In this document: positions 36,001 through 45,936 of the stretch, one piece after another
Numbering within the stretch: the first letter of the stretch is position 1
How the letters are laid out: each line of letters begins with the position of its first letter
DNA from: Desmodesmus armatus
Taxonomy: Eukaryota > Chlorophyta > Chlorophyceae > Sphaeropleales > Scenedesmaceae
Direction of reading: 5' to 3'
Assembly: GCA_007449985.2 (NCBI GenBank)
Contig: VIIQ02000047.1
Location: 1 to 64,000, forward strand
Length of the DNA: 64,000 nucleotides
The notes under the pieces: model-generated
The model's database searches: none
Seen by the model: the letters and a program-made list of their open reading frames with translations, nothing else
What the model was told of the DNA's origin: nothing
Position numbers and translations under genes: made by a program

Positions 36001-37971
36001 CATCTTCCACTTACACCTGCAAACGCAACCACAACCGGCCACTGGTTGTAGCGCGCTCAATGCACCCACGCCTGATCGAAGTTGCCTGTCACCTTCATAT
36101 TGTTGTCACTTCCTCCAAGCACCAGCAAGCTGCCTTCTTCATAAGCAAGTACTGTGGGTGTTCTGCCCAATTTTTGCTTCTGCCTGTGTTTCTTCAGCTG
36201 GACGACCCCAAGCTGCTGCCCGTCCAAGCGTATGGTGGGCTGGAGGTTGCGCCCAGCAACCCTTACTACCAAATGGCCGTCAACGAGACATTGCCGTACA
36301 GGAGCAGCAGCAGCGGCAACTGGTTGAAAGGCTACTGGACCAGCGACACCCTCGTGCAGTGTGGCAGCCCTTCACACACTGCGCTGGTGGCTGCACTGGG
36401 GATCCCTGGCCTGCTGTTTTTCTCCGTGGGTCTGCCTGTTGCACTGTGGGTGTACCTGGCGCGCATCAACAAGCAGACATTGGATGGCCGCTGTAGGCTG
36501 GAGGACCCAGAGGTGAGGGGGAGGGGGCAGGTCAGGAGGCAGGGGTGGGGGCATCCACTAGGTGATCATATCACCCCCTCACCATTTTGACATGTGGCAC
36601 GCGCCCCCATTCCCCACCCTCCAGTAGCACAACCACTACGGCACATGAAACCACTTGACTCCAATGAGCCTTTTGTTGGCTCCCCAAACGGGCGATGTTC
36701 TGTGTAAAATCCAATTACTGACTCCTACACCTGCCACTTCTGTTCTCCTTATCTGCCATCACTGCTACCAACACCAACTATCCGCCCTCATAACCTTTCC
36801 CCTCCTCCCTTCTGGCCGTCTGCCCCCACAGGTTGAGTTGCAGTTTGGCCCTGTGTACGAGAAGTACCGCTACTCCTGCTACTACTGGGAGTGCCTCATC
36901 CTGCTGGAGGCCTTCACCCTCACGCTGCTGCTGGTGCTGCTGATGAACCAGAACAACGCACCACTGCAGGTGCTGGTGGCCATGGCAGTCATCTTCGTGG
37001 AGGCAGTGCTGCACGTGAGTCACATGCAGGGGAAAGGGAGGCAGCCCCGCTCATCACTGACCAAGCATGACTCGTGCCTGTGTGATTGTGTAGTGTGTGA
37101 GTTTGGACAGTCAGAGTAACAGTGATTGTATACCTAGGCAGTGCGGGCATGAAAGGCCTCTAGACCGGCACGAGGCCGTACCCCTGTGCAGCAGGCTGCA
37201 GGCAGGTGTCAGCAGTTTTCATGTCCTTGACTGCCAATGTCAAACGAGCTGTAAGCCAGCATGCCGTCAGTCCTGCGTGTGTCGCCCCTCACGCCTACTT
37301 GGTGTCCTGCCCACCCGCCCTTGTTTGTGCTGCAGATCACCTTCCAGCCATACGCCTGCCGCATGCTGGACACGCTGCGCCGGCTGGCTGTGTACGGGCT
37401 GATGTCCACGCTGTTCCTGCTCATGCTGGTCACACTGTCGGAGCAGGACAGCCACGACCAGCTGCTGGTGGTCTGCATGATCATCGTGGCTTTCATCAAC
37501 ATTGGGATCATTGGGGTGCATGTGTGGGCCTGTTGCAGTGAGGTCAGGCGCTGGCTGCTGTGGTCGGCCGGCAAGGGACCTGAGGACAGCCTGACCTGGG
37601 CTGACATCAAGGCAATGGTGCCAGAGGGCTTCTGGGAGCAGCAGGCTTGGTGGTCTGGCAGCTGCCTCAAGCAGCCAAGGGGCCGGCAGGGGAGCCCGCC
37701 CGCCCGTGCGTCAGCAGGGGGTCAGAGTGAGGGTGGGGGTGCAGGGGATGGGAAGGGTGATGCGCCTGTTGAGCGAGGCAGTCCCAGCTTCCGGCATCAG
37801 GTCAGAGATGTTGGTGAGCCGAGTGGTGCTGTGTCGGGCCCTGCTGAGCAAGATCCAGGCCGTGAGGGTGTGGTGGTGGTCATCAACCCCAGCCCTCCTG
37901 AGCCTGCACCCACACCAGGCTGGCTAGGGAAGTTCTGGCCCGGCCAGCATGGCAGGGGTGCGCAGCAGTAG
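21119..37971 (+). CDS. Giant multidomain membrane protein: signal peptide, kelch-like propeller, Pmp beta-helix, Cys-rich stalk, TRP-like polytopic domain
   Basis: About 35 exons read as one gene of roughly 8.8 kb coding sequence (about 2,950 residues). It starts at ATG 21119 with a signal peptide (TTFLLLLLVAASPQQ) and ends at TAG 37969-37971. Nearly every proposed GT-AG junction keeps phase, which is the main reason for calling one gene. Order: secretory signal; FGG-containing propeller repeats (to about residue 1,020); Pmp-type repeats with FxxN and GGA motifs; a cysteine-rich segment; a first membrane helix (FAYFLVCCFMLLVPAVQMVL); a long low-complexity loop; then about seven or eight further helices and a cytosolic tail. 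The topology implies an extracellular or luminal adhesive region of about 1,700 residues joined to a channel-like domain. Similar Pmp plus membrane proteins exist in algae and oomycetes to my knowledge, but I do not know this kelch-Pmp-TRP combination as a named family. Function (sensor, adhesin or mechanosensitive channel) is inference. Exons between 24100 and 24617 and near 35504 are uncertain. Confidence 0.75.
27303..31538 (+). other. Block B of the giant gene: Pmp-type parallel beta-helix
   Basis: Exons: 27303-27489, 27760-28241, 28441-28597, 28807-28994, 29241-29406, 29640-30243, 30528-31114, 31395-31538. About fourteen repeats are visible with the paired motifs FxxN and GGA/GGG: SSFKDNSGINGGAVY, VVFSGNKGYDGGGVF, STFTNNSATRFGGAV, SSFSSNVAFTAGGAL, SRFEGNRAAYGGGVA, VSVRNNTADAAGGAL. 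This is the signature of chlamydial polymorphic outer membrane protein repeats and related right-handed beta-helices. The last exon (NGTAAFTGLVVNGKPGDTVT) looks like a small beta-sandwich linker. Introns often fall exactly between FxxN and GGA. Confidence 0.75.
31818..37971 (+). other. Block C of the giant gene: cysteine-rich stalk and TRP-like membrane domain
   Basis: Exons: 31818-32072, 32307-33206, 33619-33703, 33945-33983, 34052-34145, 34485-34773, 35004-35202, about 35504-35778, 36198-36512, 36832-37014, 37336-37971. The stalk has closely spaced cysteines (CRTCPSPTFSFYP, TCSQCALLPPGSYAVC, GPVCGGCVAQYG, TCVKCLPRG) like GCC2/GCC3 or EGF-like modules. Helices follow: FAYFLVCCFMLLVPAV, then after a loop of about 400 residues TALPLLCFFCACCCCP, VGALVCLGIFWSVAAFML, HVVMCVVILMYFLY, LGIPGLLFFSVGLPVALWV, LILLEAFTLTLLLVLLM, VLVAMAVIFVEAVLH, LAVYGLMSTLFLLMLVTL and LLVVCMIIVAFINIGIIG. 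The arrangement, with a lumenal loop (36198-36360) between helices, is reminiscent of TRP-like domains of fungal and algal proteins. Channel activity is inference. Confidence 0.65.
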
Positions 37972-40900
37972 GGCATGTGGGCAATGGACAAGTGCAGTTT
38001 GTGACCTGGCAGGACTGTAGGGTTCATAAGGTGTTGGCTGAAGATGGTGGTGTCGTCATGTTGTGACCTGTGAGGTTGAAAACATGTGGCTGCTGTGGGA
38101 CAAAAGGCAGGCTGAACACAGTTGCAAACACTCAATCGTGTTGAGGTTGGCATAGTTGGTCAGGTAGTTGAGGGTGGGGGTGGCAAGGATGTCACAGTTG
38201 CACAAGCTCATGGGTGGTGCATGGGCTGTAGTGATGTTTTGTATGAACAGTCCTAGTCACTGTTCAACTGACAGCATCGCGCACCCGAGTGTGCTGAGTG
38301 TAAGCATTCATAACTCTTCAAGCTTGTTTGTATCATGCCGGCACATTTCAGTGCTTGGGCAACGCCCTAAGGGACGGCTGGGGGCTGCTGGTGGCACCAC
38401 CCTGGGTGTATGAACTGTAATCAGCGTGTCACACTGCAGCCTGCATGGGGCGAATTCACCATGGCATGTGCTGTTAGCCCTGGTCCTGGTGTCATCAGAG
38501 TGGTGGCTGAGCCTCATACAAGCATTGTCAAGAAGTAGCAGTAGTGGTGGTTTGTGGAATGTCTGGTTCTGACAAGGTCGTATGCACGTGCTTGTGGCCG
38601 CTCTCACATGCACCCCCTGCATTGGTGTGATGCTCAAAATGCGGCCAGAAAGCAGTGTCCACTGTGTGTTGTGATCATACACCTGGCTGCATCGTGCACT
38701 GTCAGGGCTATTGCAAGGCCAGGCTGGTGCCATTTCAGTACACAGAGTAGCTGTCGTAGCAGCACAATGGGTGCTTGGTTGTCTCACGACAGCTACCACA
38801 GCCTGTCGTGTGTGATCTTAGAGTGAATGCAGGTTGTGGCCCTGTTGCTGCATGGGCGGGTGTGTCGCATACAAGTGCTTGTCAATTGACAACACAATGT
38901 CCAATTGTAACCTTGGTGACTGAGCTCATGCGAAATGCCTGCAAGCGAACAGGCACTCGATGCAGTGGCGCGAGGCTCAGGTCTATTGAACATTGCATGT
39001 TGCGAAATACTGAACTGCCACCAGCTGGCATAGGGCCTGCTATGCTGTTACTGCTGCCAGCGCAGTGATGCTGATACACTGTTGCCACCAGCCATAAAAG
39101 TGCTGCTACTGACGTGACAGCAGTAAGTTCGACTTAGTAGTACTGCTGCCGTAGTGATAATGCTGTCATGCTGTCACCAGCACATGATTCTCAGGCTTGC
39201 TGCTGCTTGCACAACCGTGCTGCAAGGCTGCTGATGGGAAACTTCCTGTGCTGATATCAGCGCCGCGCTGCCAGCATACCGCCGCTGCACAACCACTGCC
39301 CCCCTGGCGCTGCTGCGCCGCGCACGGCCGTTGCAGTGGCCACGGCATTATTGCGCTGCAGCTGGCACAGGGCTGATGCGCCGATGCGCTGATGCTGACA
39401 ACAAGTTGCTGCTGCGACCACAACCGCCGCGTGGCACTGTTGTGCTGCTGTCTCTACGATAGCTACGGCTGCCGGCATGATGCACCTGCTCCAGCCAATA
39501 TCACAATGTAAGCCATTGACTGTAACCCATGCAGCATGCGCGCACAACTTGAAGCAACAACGCATCCACCACTGGTGTTGGATGACACCCAACCGTTGGC
39601 AAGGACAAGTGCAACAGAGAGAGCATCGACAACACATGATATGGCAGCCTGAGGTGTTGTACGGTGGCCCGCCACTTGGGTCTGGCATCGGATCGGCGAC
39701 GAGCTGGCAGGCCTTCCACATGCAGCGGTGCAGGCAGTCTACGCCGGACAAGACATGACAGCAGCACGACGGCCAATCGGCCAGCGAGGGGGGGGGGCAG
39801 CGTGACTCAGCTTGAAGCCGAGACTGAAGCTTTCACAGCAGTATGGCTGTGGTGACAGCTCCTGTTGCTGCTGATCCCGGCATTCATGCTGCATTGTAGT
39901 GCCATGCATTGCCATGCAGCGCATGTTCCACAAGCAGGCGCAACGGACTGTCTGTACAGCTTGTTTGCAGGCGCAACTGTACAGCTTTTTATAGTATCTG
40001 TTGACATCAGCTGAGGTCTCAAATCATGAGCTAAAGACTCATAAAGTGGTTTTCTCGCCTCAACGGTCGAGCCAGGGCCCCAAACCCTCCTGCTTGACCA
40101 ACCGCCAAGTGCTTCCAGGTAAAATGGCGCCCTCTCAGCCTGCCTTTCCAGCAAAAGCCATCACTGTTTCACACATGTCATGGTGACCGGTGTCTGCAGC
40201 GCTGGCTTATAAAGCTTCAGCTGCTGTTTACACACAACCAGGAACTGCTTGGGCTCTCAGGGCAGGTCTGTTGCCACACTTGGCTCCACCCGAGCTGCAG
40301 TGGAGCCTGGCGCAGCACAGGACTGATAGCTTCCCACACTAGCATCACAAACATCAATTACACCCAACAAACCTGCATGTGATACAACTGGTATTAGGTC
40401 TTGCCGCACAAGAAGTTACAGGACACCCCAGTTCCTTTCAGCCAGCATTACCGGACACCACGTTGGAATGAGCCCAGAACACACACTTCAGACAAGGGAC
40501 AAAATCTAGGCTTGACACAGCCAAGCAGTCTATGCAAAACCGCACCACCCACACGGCATACACAGACGCACCCAGTGACAAAGGTCAGCACTGCTGGGGT
40601 GGCCCCATTGTGTCACACGCGAGCAGCTGTGCAGAGACACCAGTTCTTGACGGCATGCATCGCTGCGCGCCATGGTACACACCTACTCACAGAAACAAAC
40701 TGGACATTCACAGAGCAGCACGCTGTGCACAGCAGAGTGATAACACCGCCGCTTGGTGCAGCAGTCAACTTGACTGACAGGGTGGCCCTGCAACAACAGT
40801 CCCCAGCAATGTGCCAGCTGCTGCCAATGGTGTGGAGAACCACTGCTGTCATGGTGGCGTGGTGACCATGCTGTCACATCCTTGCACACAAGCTTCTGCT

Positions 40901-41075
40901 TACTGTGCCGCAACGACGTGCCAAACTGCTGCTGCTGCTGCTGTTTCAATGGGTACTGCTACTGGGTGGACCTGGCCGTTGCGAGTACCTCAGCCCCTCA
41001 GCAAATCGCTGCAAGCGGCCGCTGCACTGCTGGGTGCAAACAACACTATTTGCTGCTGCTGCTGCTGTTGTGCGC
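37972..41075. other. Intergenic, no recognisable gene
   Basis: About 3.1 kb between the giant gene and the end of UFC1. Between about 39,240 and 39,780 both strands carry overlapping frames of 90-160 codons, Cys/Trp-rich on the minus strand, which look like decayed sequence and not a gene. No terminal repeats, RT or transposase motifs were seen. The 3' UTRs of the two flanking genes converge here. Confidence 0.4.
38416..38420 (+). terminator. Candidate polyadenylation signal TGTAA
   Basis: TGTAA, the usual green-algal polyadenylation signal, lies 445 nt past the stop of the giant gene, a plausible 3' UTR length. A five-base motif is weak evidence on its own. Confidence 0.3.
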
Positions 41076-42817
41076 TCAGACCTTGGAGGTGATGACCCCC
41101 GCTTCCACCATGTAGGGCACCTCTGCTGCCAGCCATGGGGCCAGGCCTAGGCACAGCGCGTGAGCAAAGCCAAAGTGCGGGCTGCAGCAACCGGGACAAC
41201 CAGAGCAGGGAGGGCAAGAAGGGCGGCAGCAGCAACAGCAGGGTGAACTCAAGGTACATGCCGCTGCCACAGGGGCAGATTATGCTGCATCTGCAATCCT
41301 CAAGTTATGACATGACGTTCTGGTGGCTGTGGTTGTGGGAGCCAGTCAGCACCTCCACATCGTACACACCCGCTGTCCCTCTGCAGCTCATCCCAGCACT
41401 TGCCCTCCACACCTCGCCCCACCTTGACCCCTGCTATGGCTGTCACCTGTTCTTCGCCCACAGGGGCTTGAAGTGTATGGTGAGGCAGATCTTGCCGCCC
41501 CTGTACATCTTGGCTGTCTTGCCCTCCAGCTCAGGCAGCTCAATCTCAGGGGCAACTGTCGGGTAGGTGGCGGGAACGTCAAAGCGGAAGTCAAACTCGT
41601 ACTTGATAAAGTTGTGCACATACCTGCAGCGGTAGTGGAGTTGGACAGAAAGCAGAGGTGAGGAGCAATGTACGGAACTCCCTGGTGCTTGCTGTGCAAC
41701 TTCGCCCATCAGGATCCATGCCGTTGTCAACCTACAGGTGCAACTGCTGCTGAATCACCATCATACACCACATGTTGCTCTCTATAGACACCATTGCCAT
41801 TGCTGCTCCCACAACCCCAGCTGCAACAGGTGCTGCTGCTGCGATTCTTCCTCACCAGCACTTGCCCTTCCAGCTGTTGCCACCATCCTGTGGCTCAATG
41901 GTGAACCAGTCTGTGTCACTCTCCTTGTTCATCTGAATGTACTTGATCAGCGCTTGCAACTCCTGCAACAGCAACATCAGCAGCGACAGCAACAGCCTGT
42001 GTCGAGGTGTTGTGATTGTGCGCTCCTGCACCAGTCAACATGGTGCGTTTCGCAAGGCGCTTGCCAGCATGAGTGCCAGTGTGGGGTGTGCGTGTGAGTG
42101 AGAGGGAGGGGCGAGCTGTTCTGGTCACAGGCACAGGGTGATTTCCCCAGCCTGACACTGTGTTGCTGCTGCTGGTGGCAGCAGTGCTGCTGGTGGCGGT
42201 GTGCAGTGGTACTTTGTGCGCCAGTTTGCTGCTGGGTGGCTCCTACATTCTGTCTACAGCGTGTACATGTGGCACTGCCAGCTGCGGTCGGGCTGTACAG
42301 CTCTGCAAGCTATGGCATCTGCTGCGGCCCTTGATGGGGGCTGTGCCTGCTGCTGCTTGTTCAGCTTGATAACAAGAACGCCCGCACCCGTGCTGTGCCC
42401 CGCCCCCTCCCCAACACACCACTCTCCAGTGAAATCAAGCTGCGCATCGCTGCTCTCAGGTCCTAGCTGACCTGCACCTGCTGCACATAGCCTTAGGCAC
42501 GGGCAAGCACACACCTGCTTGAGCCGTGCATCCCACTTCGCCTTATCGTCCCTAGGGCCAGCATTTTCCTGCGCCAAGACATCCCAAAAGGAGCTTCAAC
42601 AGCGGTGCTTGTGGCTCAAGTGACTGAAGCAGCAGCAATCCCATAACTAATATGTACAATGCAATTGGTGTTGTGTGGGTCACAAACAAGGTATTGCCAC
42701 TGGCTCAAGGAGGTCGTTCAGGCATGTGCTGCTGCAGGTGCAGGGGCAGGTTCACACCGTTAGCAGGGGTATCTTCTGGACAGTGGCTTTCGTCTTGTTG
42801 TCCCAGGACTCTGCCAT
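41076..42817 (-). CDS. UFC1: UFM1-conjugating enzyme (E2 of ufmylation)
   Basis: Five exons on the minus strand: 42817-42758, 42568-42515, 41962-41856, 41623-41447, 41181-41076, all in phase, giving exactly 167 residues, the same length as human UFC1. Diagnostic segments: [11 protein letters not shown] then [74 protein letters not shown] and [17 protein letters not shown]. The catalytic cysteine is in KICLT (residue 120). UFC1 accepts UFM1 from the E1 UBA5 and passes it to the UFL1 ligase at the ER surface, for instance onto ribosomal protein uL24. Odd point: the residue three after the cysteine is Ile where the animal enzyme has Asp. The C-terminus ([14 protein letters not shown]) is slightly shorter than in animals. 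The gene shares its upstream region with the OPR gene. Confidence 0.95.
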
Positions 42818-43500
42818 GCTGCTGAAGGGAGGACAGTGTCCGTAAGCAGAGAGTGAAATGAGAAGATTCGGTTTGGCAGTTGCACCTCACTTCCACTATG
42901 AAAGTAGCTGCTTCACAAGGACGCCTTTGCGATCAGTCATATCTTCAGCATTCTTGTTAAGCGAGCGTGCATGGTCTTGCTGGAGGTTTGAAAACAGTTG
43001 CTAACCGCCACAGGCATAGTGAGAAGGCTGGGGGTCCACCACAAACCTAAGACCAGGCGGGGGGGACGCCAAGTTTGCTCCTACCCCTCCCCTTGTGTCC
43101 GTTTTAGGCTGTTTGGCGCACAGACCCCTCCCCCCGTGTCGGTTTTAGGCTGTTGTTAGGTACTGCTGTTCCCCCTATGGACGGGCCTCTGAACCCCTCC
43201 CCCCCTTGACGATTTAGGCTCGTTTTTCGATCGACCCCTCCCCCCGTTCGGAAAATAGGCCGTGCGTCCCCCCCCCCCCTGGCCTCAGGTTTGTGGTGGA
43301 CCCCCTGGTTGGGTTGAGCCATCGCACTGTTTTTTGTTGTGTCAAGGGGGAAGGTTGCGACTCTTTCCAGTCCATGATCAACCTTCTCTCTCGTGCTGTG
43401 CCACTGACCAGATCAATTGGCTGATCAGTGAGACATTGCCCCGTTGCGTCAGCACGGGCCACTTGGCACAATCGATCTTTTTGAACCTTCTCGTGGCCTG
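42818..43500. promoter_or_regulatory. Divergent promoter region of UFC1 and the OPR/RAP gene
   Basis: 683 bp separate the UFC1 ATG (42817, minus) from the OPR ATG (43501, plus). More than a third of it is the inverted-repeat element at 43030-43305, which begins 213 bp from the UFC1 start and ends 195 bp from the OPR start. No other site was recognised. Confidence 0.5.
43030..43305. mobile_element. MITE-like element with ~40-bp terminal inverted repeats
   Basis: The left end (43030-43069) starts GGGGGTCCACCACAAACC and continues through a G7 run to GACGC. The right end (43264-43305) is its inverted copy, reading GCGTC, a C12 run, and ending GGTTTGTGGTGGACCCCC. They differ at two positions (CCTAAGACC versus CCTGAGGCC on the same strand) and in the length of the homopolymer. 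The 195-bp interior has no gene and carries four rough repeats of CCCCTCCCC followed by a TTTTAGGCTG-like box. No clear target-site duplication could be read. Size and structure fit a non-autonomous DNA transposon; a large hairpin-forming regulatory element is the alternative. Confidence 0.65.
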
Positions 43501-45936
43501 ATGGTGTTGCCCGGCCACCTGCCCGCGCTGGCGTTGTGCAATGCTGGCCTGGCTCCCTCACTGCTGCAGCACCCATGCAGTTGGGGGGCGTTGCTGCTGC
43601 TACAGCGGTGCAGCACCCTGCTTCTTGGATCTAGATGCAGCCATTCAGCGCGGGCGCCATCCTTCTCAGCAGGCAGTGGAAGTGAGGGCCCCATCTCAGC
43701 AACGGCGCTGGAGGAGGCAGGCCCCAGCACCAGCACCACAGCAAGTGCAGCAGGTCGCGCAGGCAGCACAGCAAATGCGTGGCTGCTGTCGAGGGTTTTC
43801 AGCAGCACCAGGCCGGCCATGCTGCTTCAGGCTGCACCAGCAGCCATCAGTGCATGGCCTGCAGCAGCAGTGCTGGTGAGGCACCTGCACAGCGCCAGCA
43901 GCCCTCCACATGCCACTGCTGCTGGCAGCAGCGATAGCAGGAAGGCAGCAGCAGCACCACCCAAGAGGCCACCAGACAGAAGCAGCGGTGACAGGAGCAA
44001 GCGGAAGGGCAAGGGCAGGCAGGGGGATGCTGGAGTGGGGACGCAGCCTGGAACACCGCACCACCACCAACAGCAGCAGAACCAGCAGCAGCAGCAGGGC
44101 AGGCACGCGCAGCCCATGAGCAAAAGTACAGCAGTGTCCAAAAAGCAGCTCACATTGATGCTGAAGCATGCTGAGACACCTCAGCAGCTGCTGCAGCTGT
44201 TGCAGCAACACAAGCTGCAGGGAGGGGTGCTGGATGCCATCCACATTGCCACAGCCTGTCACCACCTCGGGGAGATGTGCCAGGCTGATGCTGCAGTGGC
44301 AGGCACAGCAGCAGCACGGGAGCTGCTGCAGCAGCTGGATCAGCTCCTGCTGTCTGTGCGCGGGCATTTGAAGGCTTGGGGTCTCAGCAATATCATATGG
44401 GCGTGTGCCTATACAAAGCATGCGGCCCCAGCTGCCCAGCTGCTGCCAGACTTCATGCAGCCCAAGATACTGTCAGGTGCCGACAGTCGGGGTGTGGCCA
44501 ATGTTTTGTGGGCGCTGGCCACACTCAAGCAGCAGGTGCCGCCACAGCAGGTGGACCAGCTTGTGGGTGCTCTTGTGGGGTTTGTGGCCGCATCAGGGGC
44601 TGCCACTCCCCAGAACATCAGTAACAGTCTGTGGGCACTGGGCAAGATGGGGCACCAGGTACCTGAGCAGCAGCTGGGTGTGCTGCTGGCTGAGCTGGCA
44701 GCGCAGTCACGCAGCGCCAAACCACAGGAGCTCGCAAACAGCTTGTGGGGTGTTGCCAAGCTGGGCCAACGGGTGCAGAAAAGTCAGCAGCTGCAGCAGC
44801 TGTTTGCAGCCTTTATCAGCCAGCGCAGCAAGGGAGACACACAAGCTCTAGCCAACTTCCTGTGGGCTGTGTCTGAGCTGGGCCAGCAGGTGCAGGCTGA
44901 GCAGCTGGAGCAGTTGCTGGTAGCTTTCGTCAAGCAGCTGCACAGGGCTAACCCACAGCATGTCTCCAACATGCTGCTGGCATGTGCGCGGCTTAGGCAT
45001 GTTCCTGTGCAGCTGATGGCACCCTTGCAGCAGCCGGAAGCCATGCAGCGGTTCCTTGCGGCAGCTAATGCGCAGGACCTGGGCAACACAGCTTGGGCGT
45101 GTGGGATGCTGGAGCACAACTGCGAGCTGCTGCTGGGGGGCCTGCTGCAGCAAGCTGTGAAGCTGCAGCAGGAAAGCGGCAGGTTTGTTTGTCAGGATTT
45201 GTGCAACCTGTGCTGGGCAGTGGCAGTGCTCGACATGCGCCAGCACGTGCCTGCAGTGCTGCAGCTGGCACAGGCAAGCAGCAATGTGTGGGGCGCAGCA
45301 GCACCTGAAGACCTTCAGCAGCTTTACCAAGTGCACCTGTGGCTGCTGGACCACAGCCTTGCACCAGCAGAGGGTGCCAAGGGTCCAGGACTGCTGCAGG
45401 TATTGTCCCAGCAGCAGCTGGATGAGTGCCGCAGGAGTTGGCAGGATCAGGTGGCCCACCGCGCTGCAGCGACACCATCATTGCTGCAGCAGCAGGTGTT
45501 TGCGGCCCTTCAGCAGCTGCCAGGCTGGCAGGTCCTTCCCCAGCAGGAGGTTGTCACAGGTGACAGCAACTTCAGCATCGACATGACAGCAGTGACAGCA
45601 GCAGGTGTCAGACTGGCTGTGGAGGTTGACGGGCCCAGCCACTTCGTCAGGGTGGGTGGCAGCTGGGAAGTGGAGGGCCCCACTCAGTACAGGAACAGGG
45701 CGCTGGCAGCTCGGGGCTACACAGTTGTCATCATTCCCGGGTGGGAGTGGCGGCAGCTGAAGGGAGCTGGTCAGCAGCAGCAGTACCTGGCGCAAAAATT
45801 GCGGGGTAAGATGGGAGCTCAAAGTTGGGAAAGTTGCCTTCCTTGTCGTTGCCCTGACACGCAACGGGGTGGTGCTTGGATCTTCATGCGGTCAGGTCTG
45901 CATGCCATGCTGACCAGTTGCCAACAGTGCCCATAG
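43501..45936 (+). CDS. OPR-repeat protein with C-terminal RAP domain, probable organelle RNA factor
   Basis: A single open frame of 811 codons from ATG 43501. Residues 1-60 (LPALALCNAGLAPSLLQ, then LLLLQRCSTLLLGSRCS) look like an organelle transit peptide, followed by a Ser/Ala/Gln-rich spacer. From about residue 290 to 590 there are about eight 38-residue repeats with an LANxLWAxAKLG core: VANVLWALATLKQQV, ISNSLWALGKMGHQV, LANSLWGVAKLGQRV, LANFLWAVSELGQQV, LGNTAWACGMLEHN. These are octotricopeptide repeats. A RAP domain follows at about 700-770 (VRLAVEVDGPSHFV, ALAARGYTVVIIPGWEW). In green algae such proteins bind specific chloroplast or mitochondrial transcripts and control their stability, splicing or translation. 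The target cannot be read. A good donor (CGGG|GTAAGA at 45807) suggests the last ~43 codons may be intron read-through, with the true end in a further exon. Confidence 0.88.
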   Translation: MVLPGHLPALALCNAGLAPSLLQHPCSWGALLLLQRCSTLLLGSRCSHSARAPSFSAGSGSEGPISATALEEAGPSTSTTASAAGRAGSTANAWLLSRVFSSTRPAMLLQAAPAAISAWPAAAVLVRHLHSASSPPHATAAGSSDSRKAAAAPPKRPPDRSSGDRSKRKGKGRQGDAGVGTQPGTPHHHQQQQNQQQQQGRHAQPMSKSTAVSKKQLTLMLKHAETPQQLLQLLQQHKLQGGVLDAIHIATACHHLGEMCQADAAVAGTAAARELLQQLDQLLLSVRGHLKAWGLSNIIWACAYTKHAAPAAQLLPDFMQPKILSGADSRGVANVLWALATLKQQVPPQQVDQLVGALVGFVAASGAATPQNISNSLWALGKMGHQVPEQQLGVLLAELAAQSRSAKPQELANSLWGVAKLGQRVQKSQQLQQLFAAFISQRSKGDTQALANFLWAVSELGQQVQAEQLEQLLVAFVKQLHRANPQHVSNMLLACARLRHVPVQLMAPLQQPEAMQRFLAAANAQDLGNTAWACGMLEHNCELLLGGLLQQAVKLQQESGRFVCQDLCNLCWAVAVLDMRQHVPAVLQLAQASSNVWGAAAPEDLQQLYQVHLWLLDHSLAPAEGAKGPGLLQVLSQQQLDECRRSWQDQVAHRAAATPSLLQQQVFAALQQLPGWQVLPQQEVVTGDSNFSIDMTAVTAAGVRLAVEVDGPSHFVRVGGSWEVEGPTQYRNRALAARGYTVVIIPGWEWRQLKGAGQQQQYLAQKLRGKMGAQSWESCLPCRCPDTQRGGAWIFMRSGLHAMLTSCQQCP

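Noticed and set aside
39240..39780. Possible retroelement remnant
   Set aside because: Overlapping frames on both strands but no reverse transcriptase, integrase or terminal-repeat signature visible.
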